The position numbers and the translations under genes are program-made. The notes under the pieces were generated by a model. It was not told where the DNA came from and made no database searches. It saw only the letters and a list, made by a program, of their open reading frames with translations. Below, in pieces: positions 46,059 through 55,338 of a DNA stretch of 64,000 nt. The DNA lies in the NCBI RefSeq assembly GCF_006715045.1, contig NZ_VFML01000001.1, forward strand, positions 930,001 to 994,000, written 5' to 3'. How positions within the stretch are numbered: the first letter of the stretch is position 1; every line of letters begins with the position of its first letter. Source of the DNA: Amycolatopsis cihanbeyliensis (GTDB lineage: Bacteria > Actinomycetota > Actinomycetes > Mycobacteriales > Pseudonocardiaceae).

Positions 46059-49000
46059 TCAGACATTGCGGCGGTACTGGCCGCCGACCTCGAAAAAGGC
46101 CTCGGTGATCTGGCCGAGGGAGCACACCCGCGCCGCGTCCATCAGCGCACCGAACAGGTTGCCCCCACTGGTGGCCACCTCACGCAGCCGGCGCAGCGCC
46201 GCACGCGCCTCGTCCGCGTTCCGCTGCTGGACGTCGGCGAGCCGGTTGAGCTGGGATTTCTTCTCCTCCTCGGTCGCCCGCGCCAGCTCGACCTCGCCTT
46301 CCTCCTCATCCGCGCCGTTCGGGTTCCGGAAGGTGTTCACGCCGACGATCGGCAACGACCCGTCATGCTTGAGCCGCTCGTAGGTGATCGACTCGTCCTG
46401 GATCCTGCCGCGCTGGTAGCCGGTCTCCATCGCACCGAGCACCCCGCCCCGTTCCGAGATCCGGTCGAACTCGGCCAGCACGGCCTCCTCGACCAGGTCG
46501 GTCAGCTCGTCGATGATGAACGAGCCCTGCAGCGGGTTCTCGTTCTTGGAAAGACCCCACTCCTTGTTGATGATCATCTGAATGGCCATCGCCCTGCGCA
46601 CCGAGCTCTCGCTCGGGGTGGTGATCGCCTCGTCGTAGGCGTTGGTGTGCAACGAGTTCGCGTTGTCGTACAGCGCGCACAGGGCCTGCAGCGTAGTGCG
46701 GATGTCGTTGAAGCTCATCTCCTGCGCGTGCAGCGAGCGGCCCGAGGTCTGCACGTGGTACTTCAGCTTCCGCGAGCGCTCGTTCGCGCCATACCGCTCG
46801 CGCATCGCCACCGCCCAGATCCGCCGGGCCACCCTGCCGAGCACCGAGTACTCCGCGTCCATCCCGTTGGAGAAGAAGAACGACAGGTTCGGCGCGAACT
46901 CGTCGATGTCCATCCCGCGCGCCAGGTAGGACTCCACGTAGGTGAACCCGTTGGCCAGGGTGAAGGCCAGCTGCGAGATCGGGTTCGCCCCGGCCTCGGC
47001 GATGTGGTAGCCGGAGATCGACACCGAGTAGAAGTTGCGCACCCCGTGCTCGATGAACCACTCCTGGACGTCGGCCATCATCCGCAGCGAGAACTCGGTG
47101 GAGAAGATGCAGGTGTTCTGCCCCTGGTCCTCCTTGAGGATGTCGGCCTGCACGGTGCCGCGGACGTTGCGTAGTGTCCACTCGCGCACCTGCGCGGCCT
47201 CGGCATCGGAGGGCTCCCGCCCGTGCTCCTCCCGGAACGCCGCGAGCCGCTGGTCGATCGCGGTGTTCAGGAAGAACGCCAGGATCGTCGGCGCCGGCCC
47301 GTTGATCGTCATCGACACCGAGGTGCTCGGCGCGGTGAGGTCGAACCCGTCGTAGAGCACCTCCATGTCCTCCAGCGTCGCGATGGAGACGCCGGAGGTG
47401 CCTACCTTGCCGTAGATGTCCGGCCGGGTGTCCGGATCGTGCCCGTACAGGGTCACCGAGTCGAAGGCGGTGGACAGCCGCTTGGCCTCGGAATCGGAGG
47501 AGAGGTACTTGAACCGCCGGTTCGTGCGGAACGGGTCGCCCTCCCCCGCGAACATCCGCGCCGGGTCCTCACCCTCCCGTTTGAACGGGAAGACGCCGCC
47601 GGTGTACGGGAAGTACCCCGGCAGGTTCTCCCTGCGCAGGAAGGACAGCAACTCGCCGGGATCGGTGTAGCGCGGCAGGGCCACCCGCGGGATCCGGCTA
47701 CCGGACAGGGTGTCCCGCCACAACTGCGTGTGCAGTTCCTTGTCCCGGACCCGCACCACCAGCTCCTCGGCCCGGTAGGACTCGGCCAGCTCCGGCCAGG
47801 CCTCCAGCAGCCGCCGCGACTCGGCATCCACTTCCTGCTCGGCCCGCTCCAGCAGCCTGGAGACGTCCCCGGTGCCGGAACCGGCCTCGGCCAGCGCGTC
47901 CCGTGCCGCGCTCAGGTGCTCGCGGGTGCGCACCGCCTCGGCCTGGGCGCGGGTGTGCTCGTGGTACCCGCGCACCGTCGCGGCGATATCGGCGAGGTAC
48001 CGGGTGCGGGAGGACGGGATGATCGTCGAGGCGTCGGTGGAGACCTTGCCCTCCACCGCGGGCAGTACCCCGGCCGACACCGAGAGGCCGAGCTCGGCCA
48101 GGTCGTCCCGCAGGTGCTGGTACAGCGCGGTCACGCCGTCGTCGTTGAACTTCGCCGCGCTGGTGCCGTACACCGGCATGTCCTCCGGCGCGGAGCCGAA
48201 CGCCTCGCGGTTGCGCACCAGCTGCCTGGCCACATCCCTGCGGGCGTCCTCCGCGCCGCGGCGCTCGAACTTGTTGATCGCCACCGTGTCCGCGAAGTCC
48301 AGCATGTCGATCTTCTCCAGCTGGGACGCGGCGCCGAACTCCGGCGTCATCACGTACAGCGAGTAGTCGACGTGGTCCACGATCCCGGCGTCGCCCTGGC
48401 CGATACCGGGGGTCTCCACGACCACCAGGTCGTAGCCCGCCGCCTTGCAGGCCAGCACCGCCTCGTCCAGCCCGGTCGGGATCTCGCCGCTGGTGGTGCG
48501 GGTGGCCAGCGAACGGAAGAACACCGGCGCCCCGTCCAGGCAGTTCATCCGGATCCGGTCGCCGAGCAGCGCGCCACCCCCGCGCCGCCGGGAGGGGTCG
48601 ACCGCGAGCACCGCGATGCGCAGCTTGTCCTCCTGGTCAAGCCGGAACCGGCGGACCAGCTCGTCGGTGAGCGAGGACTTCCCCGAACCCCCGGTGCCGG
48701 TGATACCGAGTACCGGCACGGTGCGCGCCTTCGCGGCGTCGGCGATCGCCGAGCTCCACGCGTCGGGCAACGCGCCCGCCTGCAAGCGCGTGACCACCCG
48801 AGACAGCGTGGGCACGTCGCCGGAGATCAGGGTGTCCACCGAGCCGGTCTCCTGGGAACCGAGGTCGACATCGCAGGCCTGGATCATCCAGTTGATCATC
48901 CCGGGCAGGCCCATCTCCAGGCCGTCGTCCGGGGAGAAGATGCGCGCCACCCCGCGCGAGTGCAGCAGCTCGATCTCCTCCCGCACGATCACGCCGCCAC

Positions 49001-49298
49001 CGCCGCCGAACACCTTGACGTGCCCGGCGCCGCGCTCGGCGAGGAGTTCGACGAGGTAACTGAAGTACTCGACGTGCCCACCCTGGTAGGCACTGATCGC
49101 GACGCCCTGCACGTCCTCCGAGATCGCGGCGGTGACCACCTCGTCCACCGACCGGTTGTGCCCGAGGTGCACCACCTCGGCGCCCTGCGACTGCAGGATG
49201 CGCCGCATGATGTTGATCGACGCGTCGTGCCCGTCGAAGAGGCTGGATGCGGTCACGAACCGGACGGGGTTCGCGGGACGGTGCAGTTCGGCGTTCAT
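46059..49298 (-). CDS. icmF: IcmF, fused isobutyryl-CoA mutase with G-protein chaperone
   Basis: This 1079-residue adenosylcobalamin enzyme interconverts isobutyryl-CoA and n-butyryl-CoA (some also pivalyl/isovaleryl-CoA). N-terminal B12-binding domain (~10-145) with FDGHDAS (Asp22, His24); MeaB-like GTPase with P-loop GTGGSGKSS near residue 201; C-terminal mutase barrel (YGKVGTSGVSIATLEDM, FSTEFSLRMMADVQEWF, HVQTSGRSLHAQEMSFNDIRTTLQALCALYDN). ATG 49298 agrees with homologues, yet GGAGGT directly abuts it (one base), too near for normal Shine-Dalgarno use; GTG 49343 would add 15 non-conserved residues. Context (branched acyl-CoA) may connect to valine or propionate metabolism. Confidence 0.92.
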   Translation of the reverse strand: MNAELHRPANPVRFVTASSLFDGHDASINIMRRILQSQGAEVVHLGHNRSVDEVVTAAISEDVQGVAISAYQGGHVEYFSYLVELLAERGAGHVKVFGGGGGVIVREEIELLHSRGVARIFSPDDGLEMGLPGMINWMIQACDVDLGSQETGSVDTLISGDVPTLSRVVTRLQAGALPDAWSSAIADAAKARTVPVLGITGTGGSGKSSLTDELVRRFRLDQEDKLRIAVLAVDPSRRRGGGALLGDRIRMNCLDGAPVFFRSLATRTTSGEIPTGLDEAVLACKAAGYDLVVVETPGIGQGDAGIVDHVDYSLYVMTPEFGAASQLEKIDMLDFADTVAINKFERRGAEDARRDVARQLVRNREAFGSAPEDMPVYGTSAAKFNDDGVTALYQHLRDDLAELGLSVSAGVLPAVEGKVSTDASTIIPSSRTRYLADIAATVRGYHEHTRAQAEAVRTREHLSAARDALAEAGSGTGDVSRLLERAEQEVDAESRRLLEAWPELAESYRAEELVVRVRDKELHTQLWRDTLSGSRIPRVALPRYTDPGELLSFLRRENLPGYFPYTGGVFPFKREGEDPARMFAGEGDPFRTNRRFKYLSSDSEAKRLSTAFDSVTLYGHDPDTRPDIYGKVGTSGVSIATLEDMEVLYDGFDLTAPSTSVSMTINGPAPTILAFFLNTAIDQRLAAFREEHGREPSDAEAAQVREWTLRNVRGTVQADILKEDQGQNTCIFSTEFSLRMMADVQEWFIEHGVRNFYSVSISGYHIAEAGANPISQLAFTLANGFTYVESYLARGMDIDEFAPNLSFFFSNGMDAEYSVLGRVARRIWAVAMRERYGANERSRKLKYHVQTSGRSLHAQEMSFNDIRTTLQALCALYDNANSLHTNAYDEAITTPSESSVRRAMAIQMIINKEWGLSKNENPLQGSFIIDELTDLVEEAVLAEFDRISERGGVLGAMETGYQRGRIQDESITYERLKHDGSLPIVGVNTFRNPNGADEEEGEVELARATEEEKKSQLNRLADVQQRNADEARAALRRLREVATSGGNLFGALMDAARVCSLGQITEAFFEVGGQYRRNV

Positions 49299-49368
49299 AC
49301 CTCCAAAATACTTGGACTTCCTACTATTTTGAAGGCATGACACCCCGTGATGGCGGTCACTCGACCCG

Positions 49369-50016
49369 TTACTGCGCTGCCGCCGAGCGGCGCGCGATCC
49401 ACTGCCGCATCGCGTACTCGACCAGCGTGATCAAGGTCTGCTTGGTCGACTCCCTGTCCCGGGCGTCGCACCGCACGATCGGGGTGTTCGGATCGATCGA
49501 CAGCGCCTCGCGCACATCGTTGACGTCGTGGTTCAGCACGCCGTCGAAGGTGTTCAGCCCGATGATGTACGGAAGACCGCGGTCCTCGAAGAAGTCCACC
49601 GGGGCGAAGGAGTCGGCCAGCCGTCGCGTGTCGGCCAGCACCACGGCACCGATCGCGCCGCGCACCAGGTCGTCCCACATGAACCAGAACCGCTGCTGCC
49701 CCGGCGTGCCGAACAGGTAGAGGATCAGGTCCTCGTCCAGCGAGACCCGCCCGAAGTCCATCGCGACGGTGGTCGTGGACTTGTTCGGGGTCGCCTCGAG
49801 GTCGTCGATGCCCGTGCTGGCGTCGGTCATCATCGCCTCGGTGGTCAGCGGCACGATCTCGGACACCGACCCCACGAAGGTGGTCTTACCAGCGCCGAAC
49901 CCGCCGGCCACGACGATCTTGGCTGACGTCATGGTCGGCGCCGCGGTGCCGCTACCCGCCGCCTGGCGGGCTACACCTTCCGCATTCCGCGGTGCCTTAA
50001 AGCCGACGGAGTCCAC
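49369..50016 (-). CDS. cvnD: CvnD, Ras/MglA-like GTP-binding protein of a conservon
   Basis: This 215-residue small GTPase has Walker A VVAGGFGAGKTTFVGSVSEI, a switch region with AMDFGRVSLDEDLILYLFGTPGQQRFWFMWDDLVRGAIGAVVLADTR, and a recognition motif GLNTFDG in place of NKxD (N-T-F-D), as in other CvnD proteins. In conservons CvnD acts downstream of the CvnA sensor with CvnB and CvnC. GTG 50016 gives a 28-residue leader and overlaps cvnC by 20 bases. Last gene of cvnABCD. Confidence 0.9.
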   Translation of the reverse strand: MDSVGFKAPRNAEGVARQAAGSGTAAPTMTSAKIVVAGGFGAGKTTFVGSVSEIVPLTTEAMMTDASTGIDDLEATPNKSTTTVAMDFGRVSLDEDLILYLFGTPGQQRFWFMWDDLVRGAIGAVVLADTRRLADSFAPVDFFEDRGLPYIIGLNTFDGVLNHDVNDVREALSIDPNTPIVRCDARDRESTKQTLITLVEYAMRQWIARRSAAAQ

Positions 50017-50611
50017 TCAAAACCCTTTCCATCAACATCAGATGTTCCTCGGCGCCGTCGTCACTCGAGACGGTCCTGTGCACAGCGATCAGACCCGCAT
50101 CCGCCGCATCACTAATCAGGACTCGCGCGACACCGAGTGGAACCCGGAGGGCCGAGACTATCTCGGCGACCGACCGCGGGATCCGGCATTCTTCCATGAT
50201 TAATCGATGTTCGACCAGCTCGGGCGTCGGCATGGCCTCGCCCTCGCGGGTGGAGAGCAATGTCTCCAGCTCCAGTGCGTAGTTGGCCTTGGTCCGGCCA
50301 CCGGTGATGGCATACGGGCGGACGAACCCCGTTTCCTCTTCCGCCGCCGGCAAGGGAATGGCTTCGGCAGACACGCGCTGCTCCTTTCCGGTCGAGTGCC
50401 CAGGGTGTGCGGCGCCCGCGTCGCCGCGCGAGTCCTCCTTGCTCTTCTTCTTACGCTTCTTCCTGCCGCGCCCGGAGTCCAAGGTGAAGGAGTTGAGCAC
50501 ATCGGCGAACGTGCTCTCCTCCGAGCGCCTGTTGGCGGCGCCGCTCCCCTCCTCCGGGGGCCGACTGTCCGCACCCGGCTCTTCACCGAAGAACCCCGAT
50601 CCCGTGCTCAT
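49997..50611 (-). CDS. cvnC: CvnC, DUF742 protein
   Basis: This 204-residue protein has an N-terminal disordered, charged stretch (RGRKKRKKKSKEDSRG) then the DUF742 winged-helix-like domain: FVRPYAITGGRTKANYALELETLLST, EHRLIMEECRIPRSVAEIVSALRVPLGVARVLISDAADAGLIAVHRT. It is longer than the usual ~120 residues because of the leader. ATG 50611 shares one base with the cvnB stop. Confidence 0.9.
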   Translation of the reverse strand: MSTGSGFFGEEPGADSRPPEEGSGAANRRSEESTFADVLNSFTLDSGRGRKKRKKKSKEDSRGDAGAAHPGHSTGKEQRVSAEAIPLPAAEEETGFVRPYAITGGRTKANYALELETLLSTREGEAMPTPELVEHRLIMEECRIPRSVAEIVSALRVPLGVARVLISDAADAGLIAVHRTVSSDDGAEEHLMLMERVLSGLRRL

Positions 50612-51063
50612 CAGCCCACCGGTTCACCGATCAGCGAGCCGCCCGAGCTCTGCAGCTGCGCGCGCAGCTCCGGGGTGAGGATCTGCCCGACGCGATCGAC
50701 GAGCAGGGTCATCTCGTAGGCCACCTGCCCGATATCGCAGTTCGGGGCCGCGAGTACGGCCAGGCAGGAACCGTCGCTGATGGACATCAGCACCATGATG
50801 CCCAGCTCCATCTCGACCACGGTCTCGTTGACCGATCCTGCCTCGAAGCACCGCGCGGCACCCTGGGTGAGGCTCACCAGCCCGGAAGCAACCGCGGCCA
50901 GCTGGTCGGCCCGGTCCAGCGGGAGGCGGTTCGACGAGGTCAACAGCAGCCCGTCCGCGGAGACGACCACCGCGTGAGCCACACCGGGCACCCGCTCGGC
51001 GAAGTCGTTGACCAACCATCCGAACTGATTCTGCTGAGGCTGTGCCCCTTCCGGCGAGGTCAT
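50611..51063 (-). CDS. cvnB: CvnB, roadblock/LC7-domain protein
   Basis: This 150-residue roadblock/LC7 protein (FGWLVNDFAERVPGVAHAVVVSADGLLLTSS; LSIDRADQLAAVASGL-like helix; EMELGIMVLMSISDGSCLAVLAAPNCDIGQVAYEMTLLVDRVG) is thought to act as GTPase activator or scaffold for CvnD. It overlaps cvnA by four bases (ATGA). Third layer of a membrane-associated heteromeric signalling complex as described for Streptomyces conservons. Confidence 0.92.
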   Translation of the reverse strand: MTSPEGAQPQQNQFGWLVNDFAERVPGVAHAVVVSADGLLLTSSNRLPLDRADQLAAVASGLVSLTQGAARCFEAGSVNETVVEMELGIMVLMSISDGSCLAVLAAPNCDIGQVAYEMTLLVDRVGQILTPELRAQLQSSGGSLIGEPVG

Positions 51064-54000
51064 TCACCCTCCACTTTCTCTTGGTTGCCTTCGGCCGGCT
51101 CAGCGGTCTGGTGCCGGCCCCGGCGGATTCCCTGCTGGAAGCTGCTCAGCCGCCCACGGACGTCGGCGGGATCGCGCTCGACGCGCGGTGCCGCCTTCGC
51201 CGGTCCCGCGCTGCCCGGCAGCAGCCGTTCGCCACGACGACGCCGGGGCAACCCCGCCGAAGTATAGGCGGACGGTGATGAGTTCGTCGCCGACCGTGCG
51301 GCCCGCTGCCGCTCGTCGGACGCGAACGACCAGTCGCCATCCGCGTCGCCCTCGCCGCCTGCCCGCTGCTCCGGCTGCTGTACCTGCTCCGGCTGCTGCG
51401 GACGCTGTGCCTGCTGTGCCCGCTCCGGACGGTCCGGCTGCTCGCCGGTGCTGCGCCTGCGCCCCCGGCTGAGGCCTTGCTGGAAACTGCTCAGCCTGCC
51501 CCGGACATCGGCCGGATCCCGGGCGGGCAGCTCCGCGGCCTTACCCGAGGAACCCTCCCCTGCGCCCTCCGTACGCGCCGCGCTGCCCGGCATCAGGTAC
51601 TCCCCACGCCGGCGGCGGGGCAGGCCGGCTGAGGTGTAGCTGGACGGCTCGGTCCGGGACACCGCCTGCACCGTACGCCAACTCTCGTCGCTGGCGAAGT
51701 CCCAGCTCTGCATGGCCGCGCTGGCGGCGTCGTCTCGCTCGTCCTTCGCCTTCGGCTGCTCCTCGGCGGTACGGAACCAGGCGGACAGGGTGGCGTCGAA
51801 GATCGGGGTGGTCTCGGTGCGCCAGTCGTCGGCCTGCTGCGCCCTGCGGGCGGCGTCGGCCGCCGTGGTCGCGGCGCTCCACCAGTCACTCAGTACGGTG
51901 CTGTTCGCCTCGAACAGTTCCTTGCCACCGGGCACCGCACCGCGTGGCCTGCGCCGGGCCGCCTGGCTCGCGGCCGGGTGCTGCACGCGCTCGGTGGACT
52001 CGGTGTCGTCCGCCGGCTCGGTACCTCCGGCGGTTTCCGTGCTCTCCGCCGACACCGCGGTCGTCGCCGCCTCGGACGGCGGGACCTCGTCCGGCCCGTC
52101 CTGCTCGGTCGGCCAGGCGGCCTCCTCGGCAGTGGGTTCCTGGCGTGGCGCGGGTTGGTCGGTGGGTCGCGGGCGTGGCGGCTGCTGCGACTGCTGCGAA
52201 GGCTGCGACGGTTTCGTCTGCTTGGACCGCTCGGCCTCGGTGCCGTCCCGCTCGATCGGGCTGAACAGCGCCGTGCCGGAAACCTCCATCTCCGACGGCG
52301 GTCCGGCGGTGCGCGGCGGCGGTGCCTGCTGGCCTTCGCCGAACCCGTTCACCGCGGCACCGTGTGGCGCCGCCACGCTCGGCCGCTCCACCGGAGTGCC
52401 GTTCACCTGCCGCTGCCGCCGCGGCAACGAGCCGCCGACCACCTGCTGCGGCGCCGACGCCGCGGGCTGCTCGGGCGCCTGCGGGGCGGTGTCCTCGGCC
52501 ACCACCAGCCCGGCCGGGACGGTGACGGTCGCTCGCACGCCCGCGATGTCCTTACCGCCGTGCAGGGTCACGCCGAAGCCGTGCCTGCTCGCCAGCCTGC
52601 CGACCACGAACAGGCCCATCCGGCGTGAGGTAGCCAGGTCCACCGAGGCCGATTCGGTCAACCGGGCGTTGGCCTCGGCGACCTCGGTCTCGTTCATGCC
52701 GATGCCCTTGTCCATGATGTCCAGTGACAGCGACCCGTCGTCCATCAGCTGGGTGGCCACGATGACCTGGGTGTCCGGCGCGGAGAACGCGGTGGCGTTG
52801 TCCAGCAGCTCGGCGAGCAGCCGCATCAGATCGCTCGCGGCGTAGCCGAGCACCCGCGAGGCGGGCGGGGTACGCACGGCGACCCGCTGGTACTGCTCGA
52901 TCTCGGACACCGCGGCCCGCAGCACGTCCGTAGTGCTGATCGGCTGGCCCGACCGGCGACCGGGCTCGGACCCGGACAACACCATCAGGTTCTCGTTGTT
53001 GCGCCGCATCCGGGTGGCGAGGTGATCGAGCTGGAACAGGGTGGCCAGCTGGTCGGCGTCCTCCTCGTCACGTTCCAGCCGCTCGATCAGCTGTAGCTGG
53101 CGCTGCACCAGGCTCTGGCTGCGCCGGGAGAGGTTGACGAACACGTTGCTGTATCCGGTGCGCATCGCGGCCTGCGCGACGGCCAACCGCAACGCCTGGC
53201 TGTGCACGGCGTCGAACGCCCTGGCCACCTGCCCGACCTCGTCGGCGGTACGCACCGGAACGGGCTGCAGCTCGGTGCTCTGCGGGCGGCCCTCCTGGAT
53301 GTTGTGCACCGCGGCGGGTAGCTGGGTGTCGGCGACGTCCAGCGCGCTGGCCCGCAACACCCGCAGCGATCGGAGCAGCTGCCTGGTGATCACGAACACC
53401 ACCGCCGCCGCCAGCACGAACGCGCTGAACAGCAGGACGGCGAGCAGGCCCGCGTCATTGCTCGAGCCCTCGACCAGCGCCGAGGTGGTCTCGCCGAGGC
53501 CGGTGCCGAGCCGGTCGGCCACGGTACCGAGCTGGTCGGTGACCGCGGTCGAGGCGCCCTGCCAGCGTTGCGGGTCGATCTGGCCGGACGCGTCCCCGCC
53601 CACGATCCGGTCGGCCAGGTCCGTTCGCGCCGCGAACTCCGCCCCGGACACCGTGCCGTCGTAGAGTTGCCGCTGCGAACCGCTCGCCGCCCCCCGGAAC
53701 CCGGTCAACCGGTCGGCGAGGCGAACCTCCGCGGTACGCACCTGGTTGAGCTCGTCCGGGGTGAGGCCGCCGCGCGCGATGCCGTAGCCGCCGAGAGCCT
53801 GCTCGAAGGAGACCTGCTCGGCCGCGGCCAGCAGCGCGTGCAGCGCCGTCGGCGTGCCGCCGATCTCCGCGTCGCTCAGCCGCGAGACCAGCGTCGTGTC
53901 CAGCGCCAGCAGCGCACGGGTGATCGCCGAGTACTCCTCGATGGCCTGCGCGGAGTCGAGCTGGCCCGCACCGACCTGGTCCCGGATCCCGGGCAGCCGG

Positions 54001-54464
54001 TCGAGCTGGGTGCTCGCCTCCCCCTGGGCGCCACCCAGCGTGCCGTCCAGCTCCACCGCCCGGTCCGCCGTCTCGGACATCGCCGGAATCGCCCGGTCGA
54101 GTTCGGCCCGCGTGGTCTCCAGCTCGGCCGAGTCCCCGGCCAGTCCCTGGTTCAGCAGCCGCACGGTCTGGGTGCGCTCGTCCTGCACCTCGCCGAGCAC
54201 CGTTCGCAGCTCGCCGTTCAGCGCGACCAGGGCCTCCATCCGTTCGTAGCCGTCGGCGCGCTCGACCTGGTTGGCTATGGTCGTCCCACCGAGCACCAGT
54301 GCGATGAGCATCGGGACGAGGGTGACCGCGGCCAACTTGACCGGCAGGCTCCAGTCTCGCCACTGCAGCAGTTCCCGCCACTTGACCCGCCATTTCGAGG
54401 GCTGGGGCGCTTGCTGGCCGAGGAGCTTCCCAACAGGCACTTGTCCTTGTCCTGCAACGGTCAC
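51060..54464 (-). CDS. cvnA: CvnA, NIT-domain membrane sensor histidine-kinase-like protein
   Basis: This 1134-residue sensor has a TM helix at ~42-64, an extracellular nitrate/nitrite-sensor-like (NIT) domain to ~335, a second TM helix (~338-362), HAMP, a helical region RTGYSNVFVNLSRRSQSLVQRQLQLIERLERDE, and a GHKL ATPase (N-box LLDNATAFS; GIGMNE). The phospho-acceptor His is not obvious, as in other CvnA proteins. The C-terminal 480 residues are low-complexity (Pro/Gln/Glu) and contain two copies of a ~75-residue module (923-1002, 1047-1116). GTG 54464 is the start. It leads cvnABCD. Confidence 0.9.
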   Translation of the reverse strand: MTVAGQGQVPVGKLLGQQAPQPSKWRVKWRELLQWRDWSLPVKLAAVTLVPMLIALVLGGTTIANQVERADGYERMEALVALNGELRTVLGEVQDERTQTVRLLNQGLAGDSAELETTRAELDRAIPAMSETADRAVELDGTLGGAQGEASTQLDRLPGIRDQVGAGQLDSAQAIEEYSAITRALLALDTTLVSRLSDAEIGGTPTALHALLAAAEQVSFEQALGGYGIARGGLTPDELNQVRTAEVRLADRLTGFRGAASGSQRQLYDGTVSGAEFAARTDLADRIVGGDASGQIDPQRWQGASTAVTDQLGTVADRLGTGLGETTSALVEGSSNDAGLLAVLLFSAFVLAAAVVFVITRQLLRSLRVLRASALDVADTQLPAAVHNIQEGRPQSTELQPVPVRTADEVGQVARAFDAVHSQALRLAVAQAAMRTGYSNVFVNLSRRSQSLVQRQLQLIERLERDEEDADQLATLFQLDHLATRMRRNNENLMVLSGSEPGRRSGQPISTTDVLRAAVSEIEQYQRVAVRTPPASRVLGYAASDLMRLLAELLDNATAFSAPDTQVIVATQLMDDGSLSLDIMDKGIGMNETEVAEANARLTESASVDLATSRRMGLFVVGRLASRHGFGVTLHGGKDIAGVRATVTVPAGLVVAEDTAPQAPEQPAASAPQQVVGGSLPRRQRQVNGTPVERPSVAAPHGAAVNGFGEGQQAPPPRTAGPPSEMEVSGTALFSPIERDGTEAERSKQTKPSQPSQQSQQPPRPRPTDQPAPRQEPTAEEAAWPTEQDGPDEVPPSEAATTAVSAESTETAGGTEPADDTESTERVQHPAASQAARRRPRGAVPGGKELFEANSTVLSDWWSAATTAADAARRAQQADDWRTETTPIFDATLSAWFRTAEEQPKAKDERDDAASAAMQSWDFASDESWRTVQAVSRTEPSSYTSAGLPRRRRGEYLMPGSAARTEGAGEGSSGKAAELPARDPADVRGRLSSFQQGLSRGRRRSTGEQPDRPERAQQAQRPQQPEQVQQPEQRAGGEGDADGDWSFASDERQRAARSATNSSPSAYTSAGLPRRRRGERLLPGSAGPAKAAPRVERDPADVRGRLSSFQQGIRRGRHQTAEPAEGNQEKVEGE

Positions 54465-55134
54465 GAAGGTGACTCCCTGTCCGGTTCGCCACTGGTCTGT
54501 TCGGTGCTGGTCTGTCCGGTACTACTGTCCATGTCCTGTCGACCCCCGTACCGGTCGACGCGGTGCTGGTCGACGCGGTACCGGTCGACCGCAACTCGCA
54601 CGATGCAAGTGCAGGCGCACGAGCAACCGCACGAGCTTCGCGCCTTGGCCGGCACGGTAGCCAACGTGGCTAAAGAAGCGTACACCAATCGAGTGGAAAT
54701 CAATTTCTCCGCACATACCCGACATGACCAGCCGAAATGATGTTGTGAATCCTTTCGCAAGGTCTTCTCGGCGACAACGCTTCGGCAAGCGAGCAATTCG
54801 GTTACAGATTCCATAAGGTCACCGGTTCGCGTGTCACCCACTCAGACCTTGCGACGCCGGCGCGCCGCGGGCGACGCCTACCGGGCGTACCCATACGCCG
54901 GGACATGGCCGAGATAAATTCCACGATGATGTGGTGTTTCATCGCCGGGCCGACACGGCCGACCGGCCTCGTCGCCGATCCGCTCGCGGGTACCTCCGGA
55001 ACACCGCTCCCCGACTCGTGATCACGAACGGTAATTACTGACCGGTTACCCGACCCGTTCCCGATCATCGTACATCCGTCGGTTGCCGCATTCTCGCGGG
55101 TAAGGTCCACTACCGGTGTCCTATTCACAGGTCG
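54465..55134. other. cvnA upstream region with short tandem repeats, no gene seen
   Basis: The 670 bases contain tandem units: CTGGTCTGTTCGGTG / CTGGTCTGTCCGGTA (54490-54519) and GTCGAC-centred units GGTCGACGCGGT (54553-54590). From 54600 to 55050 GC content drops and no frame looks coding. A cvnA promoter must lie here; I cannot place -10/-35 boxes with confidence. Confidence 0.5.
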
Positions 55135-55232
55135 GTTGTTCAGTCCGGGTCACGCCATAGCCGCTGCCGTGACCTGCAACGACCGCTCGCACGGGCCTGG
55201 CGGCCCGCGGTCGCTCGGTCGTTCTGAACAAC
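55135..55232. other. Candidate structured element, copy B
   Basis: Stems: outer GTTGTTCAG (55135-55143) with CTGAACAAC (55224-55232); GGTCACG (55148-55154) with CGTGACC (55168-55174); AACGACC (55178-55184) with GGTCGTT (55217-55223); CGGGCC (55192-55197) with GGCCCG (55202-55207) over TGGC. The last two match copy A exactly; the first two differ in sequence but stay paired. It ends 106 bases before the DUF485 gene. Confidence 0.6.
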
Positions 55233-55338
55233 TCTCCCGGCGTCCCACAACCCACTAACGAGTGAGGGCGGTGGACGTCGCTACCATGTGCGCCCTGCCT
55301 CGCGCAGTCCCGACCGCACCCCTGCCTCCGGAGAGCCC

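Noticed and set aside
47223..49340. 705-codon plus-strand frame opposite icmF
   Set aside because: Arg/Val/Gln-rich translation typical of an antisense shadow in high-GC DNA; icmF on the other strand is conserved throughout.
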